Below are positions 41,066 to 49,227 of a DNA stretch of 64,000 bases, piece by piece. Source of the stretch: DAOULT01 sp964646625 (GTDB lineage: Bacteria > Chloroflexota > Anaerolineae > CAZYHC01); NCBI GenBank assembly GCA_964646625.1, contig CAZYHC010000015.1, positions 31,496 through 95,495 on the forward strand. The letters run 5' to 3'. The notes below the pieces were generated by a model. It was not told the DNA's origin. It did no database searches and worked only from the letters and a program-made list of their open reading frames with translations. Numbering within the stretch: the stretch's first letter is position 1; each line of letters begins with the position of its first letter. A program made the translations under genes and the position numbers.

Positions 41066-41111
41066 GCTCGTTCCTCACCCCGTTTTTATCAGAAGCTTTG
41101 TAAATTAAATT

Positions 41112-41612
41112 TCAAAAAATGCCCGACACGATCCTGAGCGCAATGTCCTCCACCGCGGTGGTCACCAGGAAGGACACGGCAATGATCACCCCGGTCAACA
41201 GCAGGGCCATCGAGACGTTGCCCTTTTTGAGCTCTTCCATTTCGTCGATATTCCTGGTCAGCACGGTGAAGAGACAAAGGGAGACGGCAATGGAAGCCAC
41301 CGCCAGGATAAGCCCAATCAATATCTGCACCGCCTGGATTAAAAGAGCATAATAGGGATAAGCACGGCCCACGTCTGCCTGTCCAGCGATGATCGAAACG
41401 CTCATGGTGGGGCGCAGGATGATGGCCACTCCCACAATAACCGCCCCCAACACCAGGCCGACGGCCACGTTGCTCTTCTTCAGTTCCTCCCACTCGTCCA
41501 GCCCTCTGGTGGCCTTCTCGAAGATGAACACCCCCAGATAGGCCGTGACCGCCGCCAGCAACACGGCCACGATCAACTGCACCACGCTCAAAAAAATGGC
41601 TCCCAGTTCCAT
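41112..41612 (-). CDS. DUF350-family membrane protein
   Basis: A 166-residue protein with four membrane segments in two similar halves. Each half has the pattern EWEELKKSNVAVGLVLGAVIVG or DEMEELKKGNVSMALLLTGV, which is the DUF350 signature. Function is unknown; DUF350 proteins are often near PspA or glutathionylspermidine-type genes, but none is seen here. It has a promoter-like sequence at 41708-41736 and a long leader with a stable hairpin (41655-41690). Confidence 0.85.
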   Translation of the reverse strand: MELGAIFLSVVQLIVAVLLAAVTAYLGVFIFEKATRGLDEWEELKKSNVAVGLVLGAVIVGVAIILRPTMSVSIIAGQADVGRAYPYYALLIQAVQILIGLILAVASIAVSLCLFTVLTRNIDEMEELKKGNVSMALLLTGVIIAVSFLVTTAVEDIALRIVSGIF

Positions 41613-41654
41613 TTCTATCCTCCCCTCTCGACTTTAGGTGGCTGTAGATTCAGG

Positions 41655-41690
41655 GCGTTGACAAAAAAAGAGGTAGTATATCGTCAACGC
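41655..41690 (-). promoter_or_regulatory. Leader hairpin of the DUF350 gene
   Basis: Perfect 8-base inverted repeat GCGTTGAC and GTCAACGC with 20 bases between. It lies in the untranslated leader of the DUF350 message. Confidence 0.5.
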
Positions 41691-41707
41691 CGTAACACGG
41701 CTTAAAC

Positions 41708-41736
41708 ATTATACCTTACAAGCCCGGAATCGTCAA
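41708..41736 (-). promoter_or_regulatory. Probable promoter of the DUF350 gene
   Basis: On the minus strand: TTGACG, a 17-nt spacer and TATAAT, about 95 bases before the start codon. Confidence 0.6.
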
Positions 41737-41745
41737 AAAATATAA

Positions 41746-41777
41746 AAACGGGCGGGGCTCTATAACTTCGCCCGTTT
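41746..41777 (-). terminator. Strong hairpin upstream of the DUF350 promoter
   Basis: AAACGGGCG and CGCCCGTTT with 14 bases between; on the minus strand a U-rich tail (TTTATATTTTTTGACG) follows. No minus-strand gene is upstream, so its role is unclear; on the plus strand it has no U-tract. Confidence 0.5.
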
Positions 41778-41845
41778 GATGTTTGGAGAGTTTTGGCTGT
41801 GCCCGGCGCCTTCAAAAACAATCCGGGCCAGGATTTCCCCAGGTA

Positions 41846-41878
41846 AGGTGCCTGGCACTTCCGAAGTGCCAGGCACCT
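41846..41878. repeat. Palindromic repeat, family A copy 7
   Basis: 15-3-15 palindrome with centre CCG instead of CCA. Intergenic, upstream of the Rrf2 regulator. Confidence 0.95.
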
Positions 41879-41920
41879 GGTAGGCTATCTACCGGCTGCA
41901 AAAATCTGGGAAAAAAGCTC

Positions 41921-41949
41921 TTGACAAAAGAGCCATAATGTGCTAAAAT
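41921..41949 (+). promoter_or_regulatory. Promoter of the rrf2-iscS operon
   Basis: TTGACA (41921-41926), a 17-nt spacer and TAAAAT (41944-41949). Confidence 0.8.
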
Positions 41950-41950
41950 A

Positions 41951-41972
41951 ATTCCTAGTAAATACTCGGAAT
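41951..41972 (+). promoter_or_regulatory. Operator-like palindrome, probable Rrf2 site
   Basis: ATTCCTAGT, AAAT, ACTCGGAAT: a 9-4-9 inverted repeat with one mismatch. It lies just after the -10 hexamer, where a bound repressor would block transcription, so the Rrf2 protein probably controls its own operon here. Confidence 0.65.
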
Positions 41973-41984
41973 TAGGAGGCGGTC

Positions 41985-42452
41985 ATGAAAGTTTCGGCCA
42001 GAGAGCAGTATGGGCTGCGGGCTATGGCCGAACTGGCCCGGTACTACGGCCAGGGGCCCGTCTCGCTGGCTGAGGTAGCTGAGGCCCAGGGTATCTCTCT
42101 GGCGTATCTGGAGCAGATCGTTGCTCCTCTGCGCCGGGCCGGGTTGCTGGTCAGCACCAGGGGCGCGCACGGCGGGTACTCCCTGGCTCAGACTCCGGCA
42201 GAGATCACTACCGGAGACATCATCCGCGCCCTGGAGGGTTCTATCATGCCTGTCAGGTGCGTCATCGAAGGGGAGTGCAGCCCTTGCGAACGGGAGGACA
42301 TGTGTGCTACCCGCAGCGTGTGGGAAGAGGTGCGGGCCCGCCTGGTGGAGACCCTGGATTCGACCACGCTGAAAGACCTGCTCAGGGATACGGAGCTACA
42401 TACGCCCCCTGAATCTACCGAGACTAATAAAAGTAAGGAGTCAAGATCATGA
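41985..42452 (+). CDS. Rrf2/IscR-family transcriptional regulator
   Basis: A 155-residue protein with the winged-helix start MKVSAREQYGLRAMAELARY and the recognition helix region SLAYLEQIVAPLRRAGLL. Cys92, Cys98, Cys101 and Cys107 (CVIEGECSPCEREDMC) could bind an Fe-S cluster, as in IscR. It probably senses Fe-S status and represses its own operon through the palindrome at 41951-41972. Its stop overlaps the start of the cysteine desulfurase by four bases. A TAGGAGG site precedes the ATG. Confidence 0.92.
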   Translation: MKVSAREQYGLRAMAELARYYGQGPVSLAEVAEAQGISLAYLEQIVAPLRRAGLLVSTRGAHGGYSLAQTPAEITTGDIIRALEGSIMPVRCVIEGECSPCEREDMCATRSVWEEVRARLVETLDSTTLKDLLRDTELHTPPESTETNKSKESRS

Positions 42453-43636
42453 ACAAGCCAGCCAGAACGGTCTATCTGGACCATGCCGCTACCACAGCCG
42501 TCGATCCTCGCGTGGTAGAGGCCATGTTACCTTTCTTCACCGAGAAATACGGCAATGCCTCCAGCATTTACAGCCTGGGACGCGAGGCCAGCAAGGCCAT
42601 CACCGAGGCCCGTGAAACTGTGGCTGATATTCTGGGCTGTAGCCCCAACGAGGTCATTTTCACCAGTTGCGGCTCCGAGAGCGACAACCTGGCCCTGCGC
42701 GGGGTAGGATGGAAGCGGCGCAAGCTGGGCAAGGGCCATCACCTCATCACCAGCCCCATCGAGCATCACGCCATCGGCCATACCTGTGAGCAACTGGAGA
42801 AGGAATTTGGTTTTGAGATCACCTACGTGCCGGTTGACAGGTACGGCATGGTCGATCCCGACGACGTGGGGCGGGCCATCACCGATGACACGGCGCTCAT
42901 CAGCATTATGTACGCCAACAACGAGGTGGGCACCATTGAACCTATCGCCGAGATCGGCAAGATCGCCAGGGAGAAGAGGATCCCCTTCCACACCGACGCG
43001 GTGCAGGCGGGTGGCACTCTGAACCTGAACGTGGATGACCTGAACGTCGATCTTTTATCCCTTTCGGCCCACAAGTTTTATGGCCCCAAAGGCATCGGGG
43101 TGCTGTACGTGCGTAAGGGAACGTCGCTCATGCCTGTGCAGACGGGTGGGGGCCACGAACGTAACCGCCGGGCCGGAACGGAGAACGTGCCCTACATGGT
43201 GGGCCTGACCACCGCCCTGAAACTGGCCTACGATCACGCCGAATCCGAAAATCGGCGTATCGCCGCGCTGCGCGACCGTCTGATCGAAGGGGTGCTTGCC
43301 AGGATATCCGACACTCAGCTTACCGGCCATCCTACCGAACGGCTGCCCAACAGCGCCAGTTTTGTGTTCAATTATATTGAGGGCGAGTCGATCCTGCTCA
43401 ACCTGGACCTGGCGGGCATTGCGGGCAGCAGTGGCTCGGCCTGTACTTCGGGCGCGCTGGAGCCTTCCCACGTGCTGACCTCTATGGGGTTGTCTCACGA
43501 GGTCGCCCACGGCTCGCTGCGCCTGACTTTGGGCCGCGAAAACACCGACCAGGACGTAGATTACGTGTTGGAGGTGCTGCCGGGCATCGTCGAAAAGTTG
43601 CGAGCCATGAGCCCTCTGTACAAGGCGGCCAGCTAA
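42449..43636 (+). CDS. iscS: Cysteine desulfurase (IscS/NifS)
   Basis: A 395-residue aminotransferase-fold enzyme. It starts with VYLDHAATTAVDP. PLP binds Lys209 in LSLSAHKFYGPKG. The sulfur-carrying Cys332 lies in GSSGSACTSGALEPS, on a long loop as in IscS-type proteins. It takes sulfur from cysteine for Fe-S cluster and thio-tRNA synthesis. It overlaps the regulator gene by four bases. The scaffold gene iscU comes 3.8 kb later, after three inserted genes. Confidence 0.96.
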   Translation: MNKPARTVYLDHAATTAVDPRVVEAMLPFFTEKYGNASSIYSLGREASKAITEARETVADILGCSPNEVIFTSCGSESDNLALRGVGWKRRKLGKGHHLITSPIEHHAIGHTCEQLEKEFGFEITYVPVDRYGMVDPDDVGRAITDDTALISIMYANNEVGTIEPIAEIGKIAREKRIPFHTDAVQAGGTLNLNVDDLNVDLLSLSAHKFYGPKGIGVLYVRKGTSLMPVQTGGGHERNRRAGTENVPYMVGLTTALKLAYDHAESENRRIAALRDRLIEGVLARISDTQLTGHPTERLPNSASFVFNYIEGESILLNLDLAGIAGSSGSACTSGALEPSHVLTSMGLSHEVAHGSLRLTLGRENTDQDVDYVLEVLPGIVEKLRAMSPLYKAAS

Positions 43637-43640
43637 TACT

Positions 43641-43662
43641 AGCAGCAAGCAGCAAGCAGCGA
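43641..43662. repeat. AGCAGCAAGC-type repeat
   Basis: Three units of AGCAGCAAGC-like sequence after the iscS stop codon; related to the string at 39882-39904. Confidence 0.4.
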
Positions 43663-43664
43663 GT

Positions 43665-43698
43665 TCTCTCTGTGAACTCTGTGCGCTCTGTGGCTAAG
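43665..43698. repeat. Dispersed CTCTGTG repeat, family C copy 2
   Basis: CTCTGTGAACTCTGTGCGC followed by TCTGTGGCTAAG, similar to 13615-13645. It lies between iscS and the ArsA-like gene. Confidence 0.6.
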
Positions 43699-43744
43699 AA
43701 ACACAGTTTTGTGAACTACTGAAATAGAAGATACAGGAGGAGGT

Positions 43745-44656
43745 ATGCCTCTCACCGACTTAGACAAGCGTATAATCATGTTCGGCGGAAAGGGAGGGGT
43801 AGGGAAGACAACCTGTTCGGCCACTACAGCTCTTCATTACGCTTTAGAGGGCAAGAAAACCCTGATCATCTCCAGCGATCTCACTCCTTCCCTTTCTGAC
43901 ATTTTTGAAATGGAAATAGGGCCTGTGGAAAAGGCGGTCAAGGGGGTAGAGAATCTTTATGCCCTGGAGATAGGGCCCGAAGAGGTGATGAAAAGGTGGA
44001 AGGAAAAGTTTGGGCCGGAGATATACGAGGCCGCTTCTTACATCGTAGATATGGAATATGATGAGATTATAGATTACGTTGCCATAGCGCCCGGCATTCA
44101 GGAAGAGTTTATGCTTGATTACATAGTGGAAACGATCAGGGATGGGCGATACGATCTGATTGTCTGGGATACTGCGCCGGCTGGGGATACTCTGCGCCTT
44201 CTCGATCTGCCCTACAAGTTTATAGAGCATCTGCGGCAGGCCCCCAGGATCTACTTTGGAGTACGCGACACCTTTAAGCTGGATAAGGTGCCTTTTCTTG
44301 ACATAATAGAAAGCTGGCAAGCTTTGGCCGAAGAGGTCAGCGACTTTATAAGGGGCAACACGGAATTTATCCTGGTGACTATCCCTGAAGCCCTGGGAGT
44401 GTACCAGGCCAGGAGGCTGGTAGGGGAGTTCGAACGGCACGGCCTTAACGTTCATCACCTGATCATAAACAACGTGGTGCAAAACCCCGACTGTGACTTT
44501 CATCGCATAAGAAAGGAGATGCAAACTCAATACATCGATATGCTGGCCGACGAGTATGACGGCAGGATGGAGATCATTGAACTCCCTCTTTTTCCCTACG
44601 AAATGAAAGGGGCGGAGAGGCTGAGAGAGCTACGAAAGCAGTTGTTTGCCTTTTAA
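43745..44656 (+). CDS. ArsA/Get3-family ATPase
   Basis: A 303-residue protein with the deviant P-loop FGGKGGVGKTTCSATTAL (about 14-31) and switch stretches DLTPSLSDIF and DTAPAGDTLRLLDLP. It belongs to the ArsA/Get3 group of P-loop ATPases, which handle arsenite export, tail-anchored proteins or other substrates. Only one ATPase domain is present and no arsB or ars regulator is nearby, so arsenite export is unlikely. It lies between iscS and two exported paralogues. A role in the Fe-S cluster is possible but not shown. Confidence 0.85.
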   Translation: MPLTDLDKRIIMFGGKGGVGKTTCSATTALHYALEGKKTLIISSDLTPSLSDIFEMEIGPVEKAVKGVENLYALEIGPEEVMKRWKEKFGPEIYEAASYIVDMEYDEIIDYVAIAPGIQEEFMLDYIVETIRDGRYDLIVWDTAPAGDTLRLLDLPYKFIEHLRQAPRIYFGVRDTFKLDKVPFLDIIESWQALAEEVSDFIRGNTEFILVTIPEALGVYQARRLVGEFERHGLNVHHLIINNVVQNPDCDFHRIRKEMQTQYIDMLADEYDGRMEIIELPLFPYEMKGAERLRELRKQLFAF

Positions 44657-44699
44657 TCGACCTTGAAAAAAAGACTGAAAAAAAGACTGGAGGCTAAGG

Positions 44700-46043
44700 A
44701 TGCTTAAGAAACTATCGAGCGTGGTCATTGCTGTTTCATTGTTGGCCGTTTGCAGCGCGACGGTGGGGCTCAGCCCCCAGCCTGCCCTGGCGGACGAGGA
44801 AACGCCCACCGCCACCCCGGGCTTCACCGGCTTCTGGGGCGAGGTGGATTTCCCCGCCGACAACGACGATGGGGTCCAGATCACGGACGTGGCAGTCAAA
44901 TTCACTTCGGACAGGGGCAAACGCTACGGCGTCCACGTCCACGAAGATGGCACTTACGCCATCGTGGGACTGCCCCCCGGCCAGTATACCATTGAGCTAT
45001 GGCCTGAAAGTTTTGTGGTCAGCTACAAGCCGCCCTACGCCGTGGCTTCGGCTCCTGTGGAGAGCGCCAGGCTGGAGAGAGGCCAGAACGTCCGGCTCGA
45101 CCTGGGCTACGTGGTGGAGAGGGTGAAAGAAGCGCCTCCCACGCCCACTCCTACTCCCACCCCTTTCCCTATTCCCGAATCTGGCATCTATCCTCCTTCC
45201 TACGTGGCCTCCGGCCTGGAGATCCGGGAGTTCATGGAAATGGACACTGACGACGATGGGGACGAAGAAGTGGTCCTGATCATCGGTCTGCCCGACGCGC
45301 CGGGCACCCAGGTCATGGTGCTGGATAGCGAAGGCGGCGAGGTCTGGGTCTATTACATCATCGGCTATTCCAGGGGCTTCAAAACGGACATGGAGGGCGT
45401 TGATAGAATCGAGATGCAGGACTTCGACCGCCGAAAGCCGAGCGAGGTCGTTACCTACGGCTACGGCACGGAGGAAGGGAAAGAGTATAATTACTTTTTC
45501 ATCCACCGCTGGGGCGAGGGCGATTATAATCTCTTGGATGGCTATAAGGGCCCGGGGCGTTTTTTCCTGGAGGACATCGACGACGACGGCCTGGATGAGA
45601 TGCTCTTTGCCAATCCTATCGAAGAACTGGACGGTAAGTTCAGCCTGATCGGCGTCTATAGATGGACCGGGGAGCAGCACGAATACAGCGAGGGGGAAGA
45701 CTACCAGTGTCCCACTTTTGTGGAAGATGTAGTCGAGCTATACTACCAGGCCATCAACGCGCAGGATTACGAAGTAGCCTATTCCTATTGGGGCGCTGCG
45801 ATGCAGGCCCGACAATCCTACCAGGATTTCGAGGCCGGGTTTGCCACCACAGTCGAGGTGAAAATCGTCGAGCAGAAGGTGGTGGAGGACTCGCCCGATA
45901 GCCGGGTGGAGCAGGTGACCATCGAAGCTACCGACGAAAAGGATGAAGAGACGATCGTCAGCCGCTTCAGCATCACCTGGACGCTGGGCTTTGAGAAAGG
46001 CTGTCCCAGGCTCCTGAAGGCTGAGGTGAAAGAGATAAAATGA
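44700..46043 (+). CDS. Exported protein with signal peptide, Thr-Pro linker and NTF2-like C-terminus, copy 1
   Basis: A 447-residue protein. It has a signal peptide (about 1-32, ending near PALA-DEE). A beta-rich, SdrD/carboxypeptidase-regulatory-like domain with the pattern DGTYAIVGLPPGQYTIELWP follows (about 43-125). Next comes a PTPTPTPTP linker, then repeated acidic calcium-binding-like motifs DTDDDGDEEV and DIDDDGLDEM. The C-terminal 110 residues (VVELYYQAINAQDYEVAYSYWG) look like an NTF2-type domain. It is secreted or surface-attached. The stop overlaps the ATG of copy 2 by four bases. Function is unknown. Confidence 0.75.
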   Translation: MLKKLSSVVIAVSLLAVCSATVGLSPQPALADEETPTATPGFTGFWGEVDFPADNDDGVQITDVAVKFTSDRGKRYGVHVHEDGTYAIVGLPPGQYTIELWPESFVVSYKPPYAVASAPVESARLERGQNVRLDLGYVVERVKEAPPTPTPTPTPFPIPESGIYPPSYVASGLEIREFMEMDTDDDGDEEVVLIIGLPDAPGTQVMVLDSEGGEVWVYYIIGYSRGFKTDMEGVDRIEMQDFDRRKPSEVVTYGYGTEEGKEYNYFFIHRWGEGDYNLLDGYKGPGRFFLEDIDDDGLDEMLFANPIEELDGKFSLIGVYRWTGEQHEYSEGEDYQCPTFVEDVVELYYQAINAQDYEVAYSYWGAAMQARQSYQDFEAGFATTVEVKIVEQKVVEDSPDSRVEQVTIEATDEKDEETIVSRFSITWTLGFEKGCPRLLKAEVKEIK

Positions 46044-47404
46044 ACGGTCTGAAGAGACTATCGATTGTTGTTATGGCCGTTTTATTGCTGGCCGTTTGCA
46101 GCGCGGTGGTGGGGGTCACGCCTCAGCCTGCCCTGGCGGACGAGGAAACGCCCACGCCTGCCCTGGGCATCACTGGCTTCTGGGGCGAGGTGGATTTCCC
46201 TGCCGACAACGACGATGGGGTCAAGGTCACGGACGTGGCAGTCAAGTTTACCTCAAGCGGGGGCAAACGCTACGCCGTCCACATCCACGAAGACGGCACT
46301 TACGCCATCGTGGGACTGCCGCCCGGCCAGTATACCATTGAGCTATGGCCTGCCAGTTTTGCGGTCAGCTACAAGCCGCCCTACGCCGTGGCTTCGGCTT
46401 CTGTGGAGAGCGCCAGGCTGAAGAAAGGTCAGAACCTCCGGCTCGACCTGGGCTACGTGGTGGAGCAGGTGGAAGAAGTGCCCCCCACGCCTACGCCTAC
46501 TCCCACCCCTTACCCCATTCTGGGATCTGGCATCTATCCCCCTGCCCACGTGGCCTCCGGCCTGGAGGTCCTGGAGGTCATAGAAATGGACACTGACGAC
46601 GACGGGGAGGAAGAGGCTATCCTGATCAATGGTCTGCCCGATGCATCGGGCATTCAGGTCGTGATCGTGGACAGGGAAGACGAAGAGGTACGGGACTACT
46701 ACCTTATCGGCTATCCCGACGGCGCCGATACAAGCGTGGGGAGCGTTGATAGAATTGACGTGCAGGACATCGATGGCGAGAAACCGGCTGAGGTCATTAT
46801 TCATTACACGCCGGTTTGGGGCGAGTATCATTTCCTCAACATTTTCCGCTGGAGCGAGGACAACTATAATAATTTGACCAGCCAGGGCAGCCCGGGGCGT
46901 CTCGCGTTGGAGGATGTAGACGGCGACGGCGTGGATGAGTTGCTCACTGTGGAACCCATCGAAGAGCTGGAAGGTAAGGTCAGCCAGGTCAGTGTTTACA
47001 GGTGGACCAGGGAGAGTGGGGAGGATTATGAATACTATTACTATGAACCCACTGGAGAAGAATACCGCTGCCCAACTTTCCTGGAAGACGTGGTAGAGCT
47101 CTACTACCAGGCCATCAACGCGAGGGATTACGAAGTAGCCTATTCCTATTGGGGCGCTGCGATGCAGGCCCGACAATCCTACCAGGATTTCGAGGCCGGG
47201 TTTGCCACCACAGTCGAGGTGAAAATCGTCGAGCAGAAGGTGGTGGAGGACTCGCCCGATAGCCGGGTGGAGCAGGTGACCATCGAAGCTACCGACGAAA
47301 AGGATGAAGAGACGATCGTCAGCCGCTTCAGCATCACCTGGACGCTGGGCTTTGAGAAAGGCTGTCCCAGGCTGCTGAAGGCTGAAGTGAAAGAGATAGA
47401 ATAA
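46040..47404 (+). CDS. Exported paralogue, copy 2
   Basis: A 454-residue tandem paralogue of the preceding protein with the same layout: signal peptide (to about residue 33), DGTYAIVGLPPGQYTIELWP domain, PTPTPTPTPYP linker, acidic DTDDDGEEE and DVDGDGVDELL motifs, and an NTF2-like C-terminus. The middle has diverged, but the last part is nearly identical to copy 1: 249 bases (47125-47373 versus 45764-46012) match exactly. It overlaps copy 1 by four bases. Probably it arose by recent duplication followed by gene conversion. Function unknown. Confidence 0.75.
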   Translation: MNGLKRLSIVVMAVLLLAVCSAVVGVTPQPALADEETPTPALGITGFWGEVDFPADNDDGVKVTDVAVKFTSSGGKRYAVHIHEDGTYAIVGLPPGQYTIELWPASFAVSYKPPYAVASASVESARLKKGQNLRLDLGYVVEQVEEVPPTPTPTPTPYPILGSGIYPPAHVASGLEVLEVIEMDTDDDGEEEAILINGLPDASGIQVVIVDREDEEVRDYYLIGYPDGADTSVGSVDRIDVQDIDGEKPAEVIIHYTPVWGEYHFLNIFRWSEDNYNNLTSQGSPGRLALEDVDGDGVDELLTVEPIEELEGKVSQVSVYRWTRESGEDYEYYYYEPTGEEYRCPTFLEDVVELYYQAINARDYEVAYSYWGAAMQARQSYQDFEAGFATTVEVKIVEQKVVEDSPDSRVEQVTIEATDEKDEETIVSRFSITWTLGFEKGCPRLLKAEVKEIE

Positions 47405-47408
47405 AAAG

Positions 47409-47453
47409 AGGTGCCTGGCAAACAGCGAACGTTCGTTGTTGTGCCAGGCACCT
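47409..47453. repeat. Palindromic repeat, family A long copy 8
   Basis: AGGTGCCTGGCA, inner CGAACGTTCG and GTGCCAGGCACCT; about 45 bp. Intergenic, just before iscU. Confidence 0.95.
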
Positions 47454-47477
47454 GAAAGGAACGGAGTAATAGTAATA

Positions 47478-47858
47478 ATGGCGTATTCTGAATTAGTAAT
47501 GGAACATTTTCAAAACCCACGCAATGTGGGCATCATTGAGGACGCTGATGGGGTAGGCAAAGTGGGCAACCCTGTGTGCGGAGACCTGATGGAGATGTTT
47601 ATCAAGGTCGAAGACGAACGTATTGTGGACGTCAAGTTCCGCACCTTTGGCTGTGGGGCGGCCATCGCCACCAGCTCCATCGCCACCGAGATGGTCAAGG
47701 GCAAGACCCTGGAGGAGGCCGAAACTCTGACCAGGGAGGCCGTGGCCGAAGCCCTGGGAGGATTGCCCCCGATCAAAATGCACTGCTCCAATCTGGCGGC
47801 GGAGGCCATCCATAAGGCTATCGAGGATTATCGGGGGAGGAATGGAAGCAAGGAGTAA
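47478..47858 (+). CDS. iscU: Fe-S cluster scaffold protein IscU
   Basis: A 126-residue scaffold protein. It has the three conserved Cys residues: Cys34 in GNPVCGD, Cys59 in FRTFGCGAAIA and Cys103 in MHCSNLA, with the Asp next to the first (CGD). It assembles 2Fe-2S or 4Fe-4S clusters from sulfur supplied by IscS. The ATG at 47478 is chosen; an upstream start at 47436 would add a stretch translated from the palindrome. It overlaps the mnmA start by one base. Confidence 0.95.
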   Translation: MAYSELVMEHFQNPRNVGIIEDADGVGKVGNPVCGDLMEMFIKVEDERIVDVKFRTFGCGAAIATSSIATEMVKGKTLEEAETLTREAVAEALGGLPPIKMHCSNLAAEAIHKAIEDYRGRNGSKE

Positions 47859-48937
47859 TGCCCGCTAAGCGTGTGGTGGTGGCCATGAGCGGGGGGGTGG
47901 ATAGCTCGGTGACAGCCGCCCTGCTGGTGGAGAGAGGCTACGAGGTTGTCGGCCTCATGATGCGCCTCTGGGCCGAGGAAATCGAGGGAGAAGCCGCAAC
48001 CAACCGGTGCTGTTCTCCCGAAGCCGTAGACGACGCCCGCCGGGTCTGTCAAATTCTTAACATCCCCTTTTACCTGGTCAACTACGAGCGGGAATTCAAG
48101 AGCCAGGTGGTCGATTATTTCATCGCCGAGTATGGACGGGGACGCACTCCCAACCCCTGTCTGGCCTGTAACCGCTACGTAAAATTCGATCTCCTGCTGC
48201 GGAGAGCCCTGGCTTTGGACGCCGACTACCTGGCTACCGGCCATTACGCCAGGATCAGGCGTCTGAACGGCGAATATCAGCTTTGGCGCGGCCTCGACCA
48301 GGGCAAGGATCAATCATACGTCCTTTACATGCTGGGACAATCGCAGTTGAGACATCTGCTGCTGCCCCTGGGCGATTATACCAAAGAGCAGGTGCGGGAC
48401 ATGGCCCGCAAGCGGAGACTGCCCGTGTCCGGCAAAGGCGAAAGCCAGGAGATCTGTTTCGTGCTCGACGACGATTATCGTCGGTTCTTGCGCACCCATG
48501 CGCCCCACAGCATCCGTCCGGGGCCCATTCTGGACACGACGGGCACGGTTATCGGTCAGCACAAGGGTTTGCCTTTCTACACGGTCGGCCAGCGGCAGGG
48601 TTTGGGCATCGCCGCTCCAGAAGCCCTCTACGTGCTGGCCCTCGACGTGGAGAGAGGCTCTCTCATCGTGGGACCGGAGCGGGAGTTAGGAAGACGGGAA
48701 CTGGTTGCCACTCAGGTGAACTTCGTGTCTGGTCGGGCGCCGCCAGGGCCCATCCAGGTCACGGCCAAGATACGCTACCAGGCCCTCGAAGCTGAAGTGA
48801 CGGTCATTCCCCTGGACGGCGGCCGGGTGCGGGTGGTCTTCGTCGAAGCCCAACGGGACATAACTCCCGGCCAGGGGGTGGTATTTTACCAGGGGCAGGT
48901 CGTGCTTGGCGGGGGCACGATATCTGGGTACAGGTAG
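47858..48937 (+). CDS. mnmA: tRNA-specific 2-thiouridylase MnmA
   Basis: A 359-residue protein with the PP-loop AMSGGVDSSVTAALL near the N-terminus, the catalytic Cys in NPCLACNRYVKF and a second Cys in SQEICFV, and the C-terminal ATP-domain stretch VGQRQGLGI. It transfers sulfur from IscS to U34 of tRNAs (Lys, Glu, Gln), giving 2-thiouridine. The iscS-iscU-mnmA linkage is common. Its ATG overlaps the iscU stop. Confidence 0.96.
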   Translation: MPAKRVVVAMSGGVDSSVTAALLVERGYEVVGLMMRLWAEEIEGEAATNRCCSPEAVDDARRVCQILNIPFYLVNYEREFKSQVVDYFIAEYGRGRTPNPCLACNRYVKFDLLLRRALALDADYLATGHYARIRRLNGEYQLWRGLDQGKDQSYVLYMLGQSQLRHLLLPLGDYTKEQVRDMARKRRLPVSGKGESQEICFVLDDDYRRFLRTHAPHSIRPGPILDTTGTVIGQHKGLPFYTVGQRQGLGIAAPEALYVLALDVERGSLIVGPERELGRRELVATQVNFVSGRAPPGPIQVTAKIRYQALEAEVTVIPLDGGRVRVVFVEAQRDITPGQGVVFYQGQVVLGGGTISGYR

Positions 48938-48948
48938 GGAGTTCGGGG

Positions 48949-49227
48949 ATGTCTGTGTTTTCCTCTCCACCCCTGGTCCTCTCCATAGTGCTGGCCAGCA
49001 TCTACAGCGCCCTTTTTCATCTATGGCAGGGCCACGGGGTGAAGGAACTGGCCCTTTACTGGATAGCGGCTTTGTCAGGCTTTGGGTTGGGACAACTGGC
49101 CAGTTACTCGTTGGGTTTAAACGTGCTGATGATCGGTCAAATCCACGTTCTGGAGGGAACCCTGGTCTGCTGGCTGTTTCTTTTTGCGGTCAAGTGGCTG
49201 AAACCAGGCCCGGTTCATCACGGGTAA
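48949..49227 (+). CDS. Small hypothetical membrane protein
   Basis: A 92-residue protein with three hydrophobic segments (about 8-24, 33-50 and 67-83) and no known family. The start follows mnmA by eleven bases on the same strand. Its last 111 bases overlap the 3-prime end of the convergent OppC-type gene, whose real end may be shorter. It could be genuine, as the reading frame is intact and translation-compatible, but the overlap lowers confidence. No function is suggested. Confidence 0.55.
   Translation: MSVFSSPPLVLSIVLASIYSALFHLWQGHGVKELALYWIAALSGFGLGQLASYSLGLNVLMIGQIHVLEGTLVCWLFLFAVKWLKPGPVHHG

Larger units (their letters stand above)
41613..41984. other. Intergenic region between DUF350 and Rrf2 genes
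   Basis: A 370-base gene-free stretch. It contains the DUF350 leader hairpin and promoter, a terminator-like hairpin, a family A repeat, the Rrf2-gene promoter and an operator palindrome. No other gene is visible. Confidence 0.8.
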
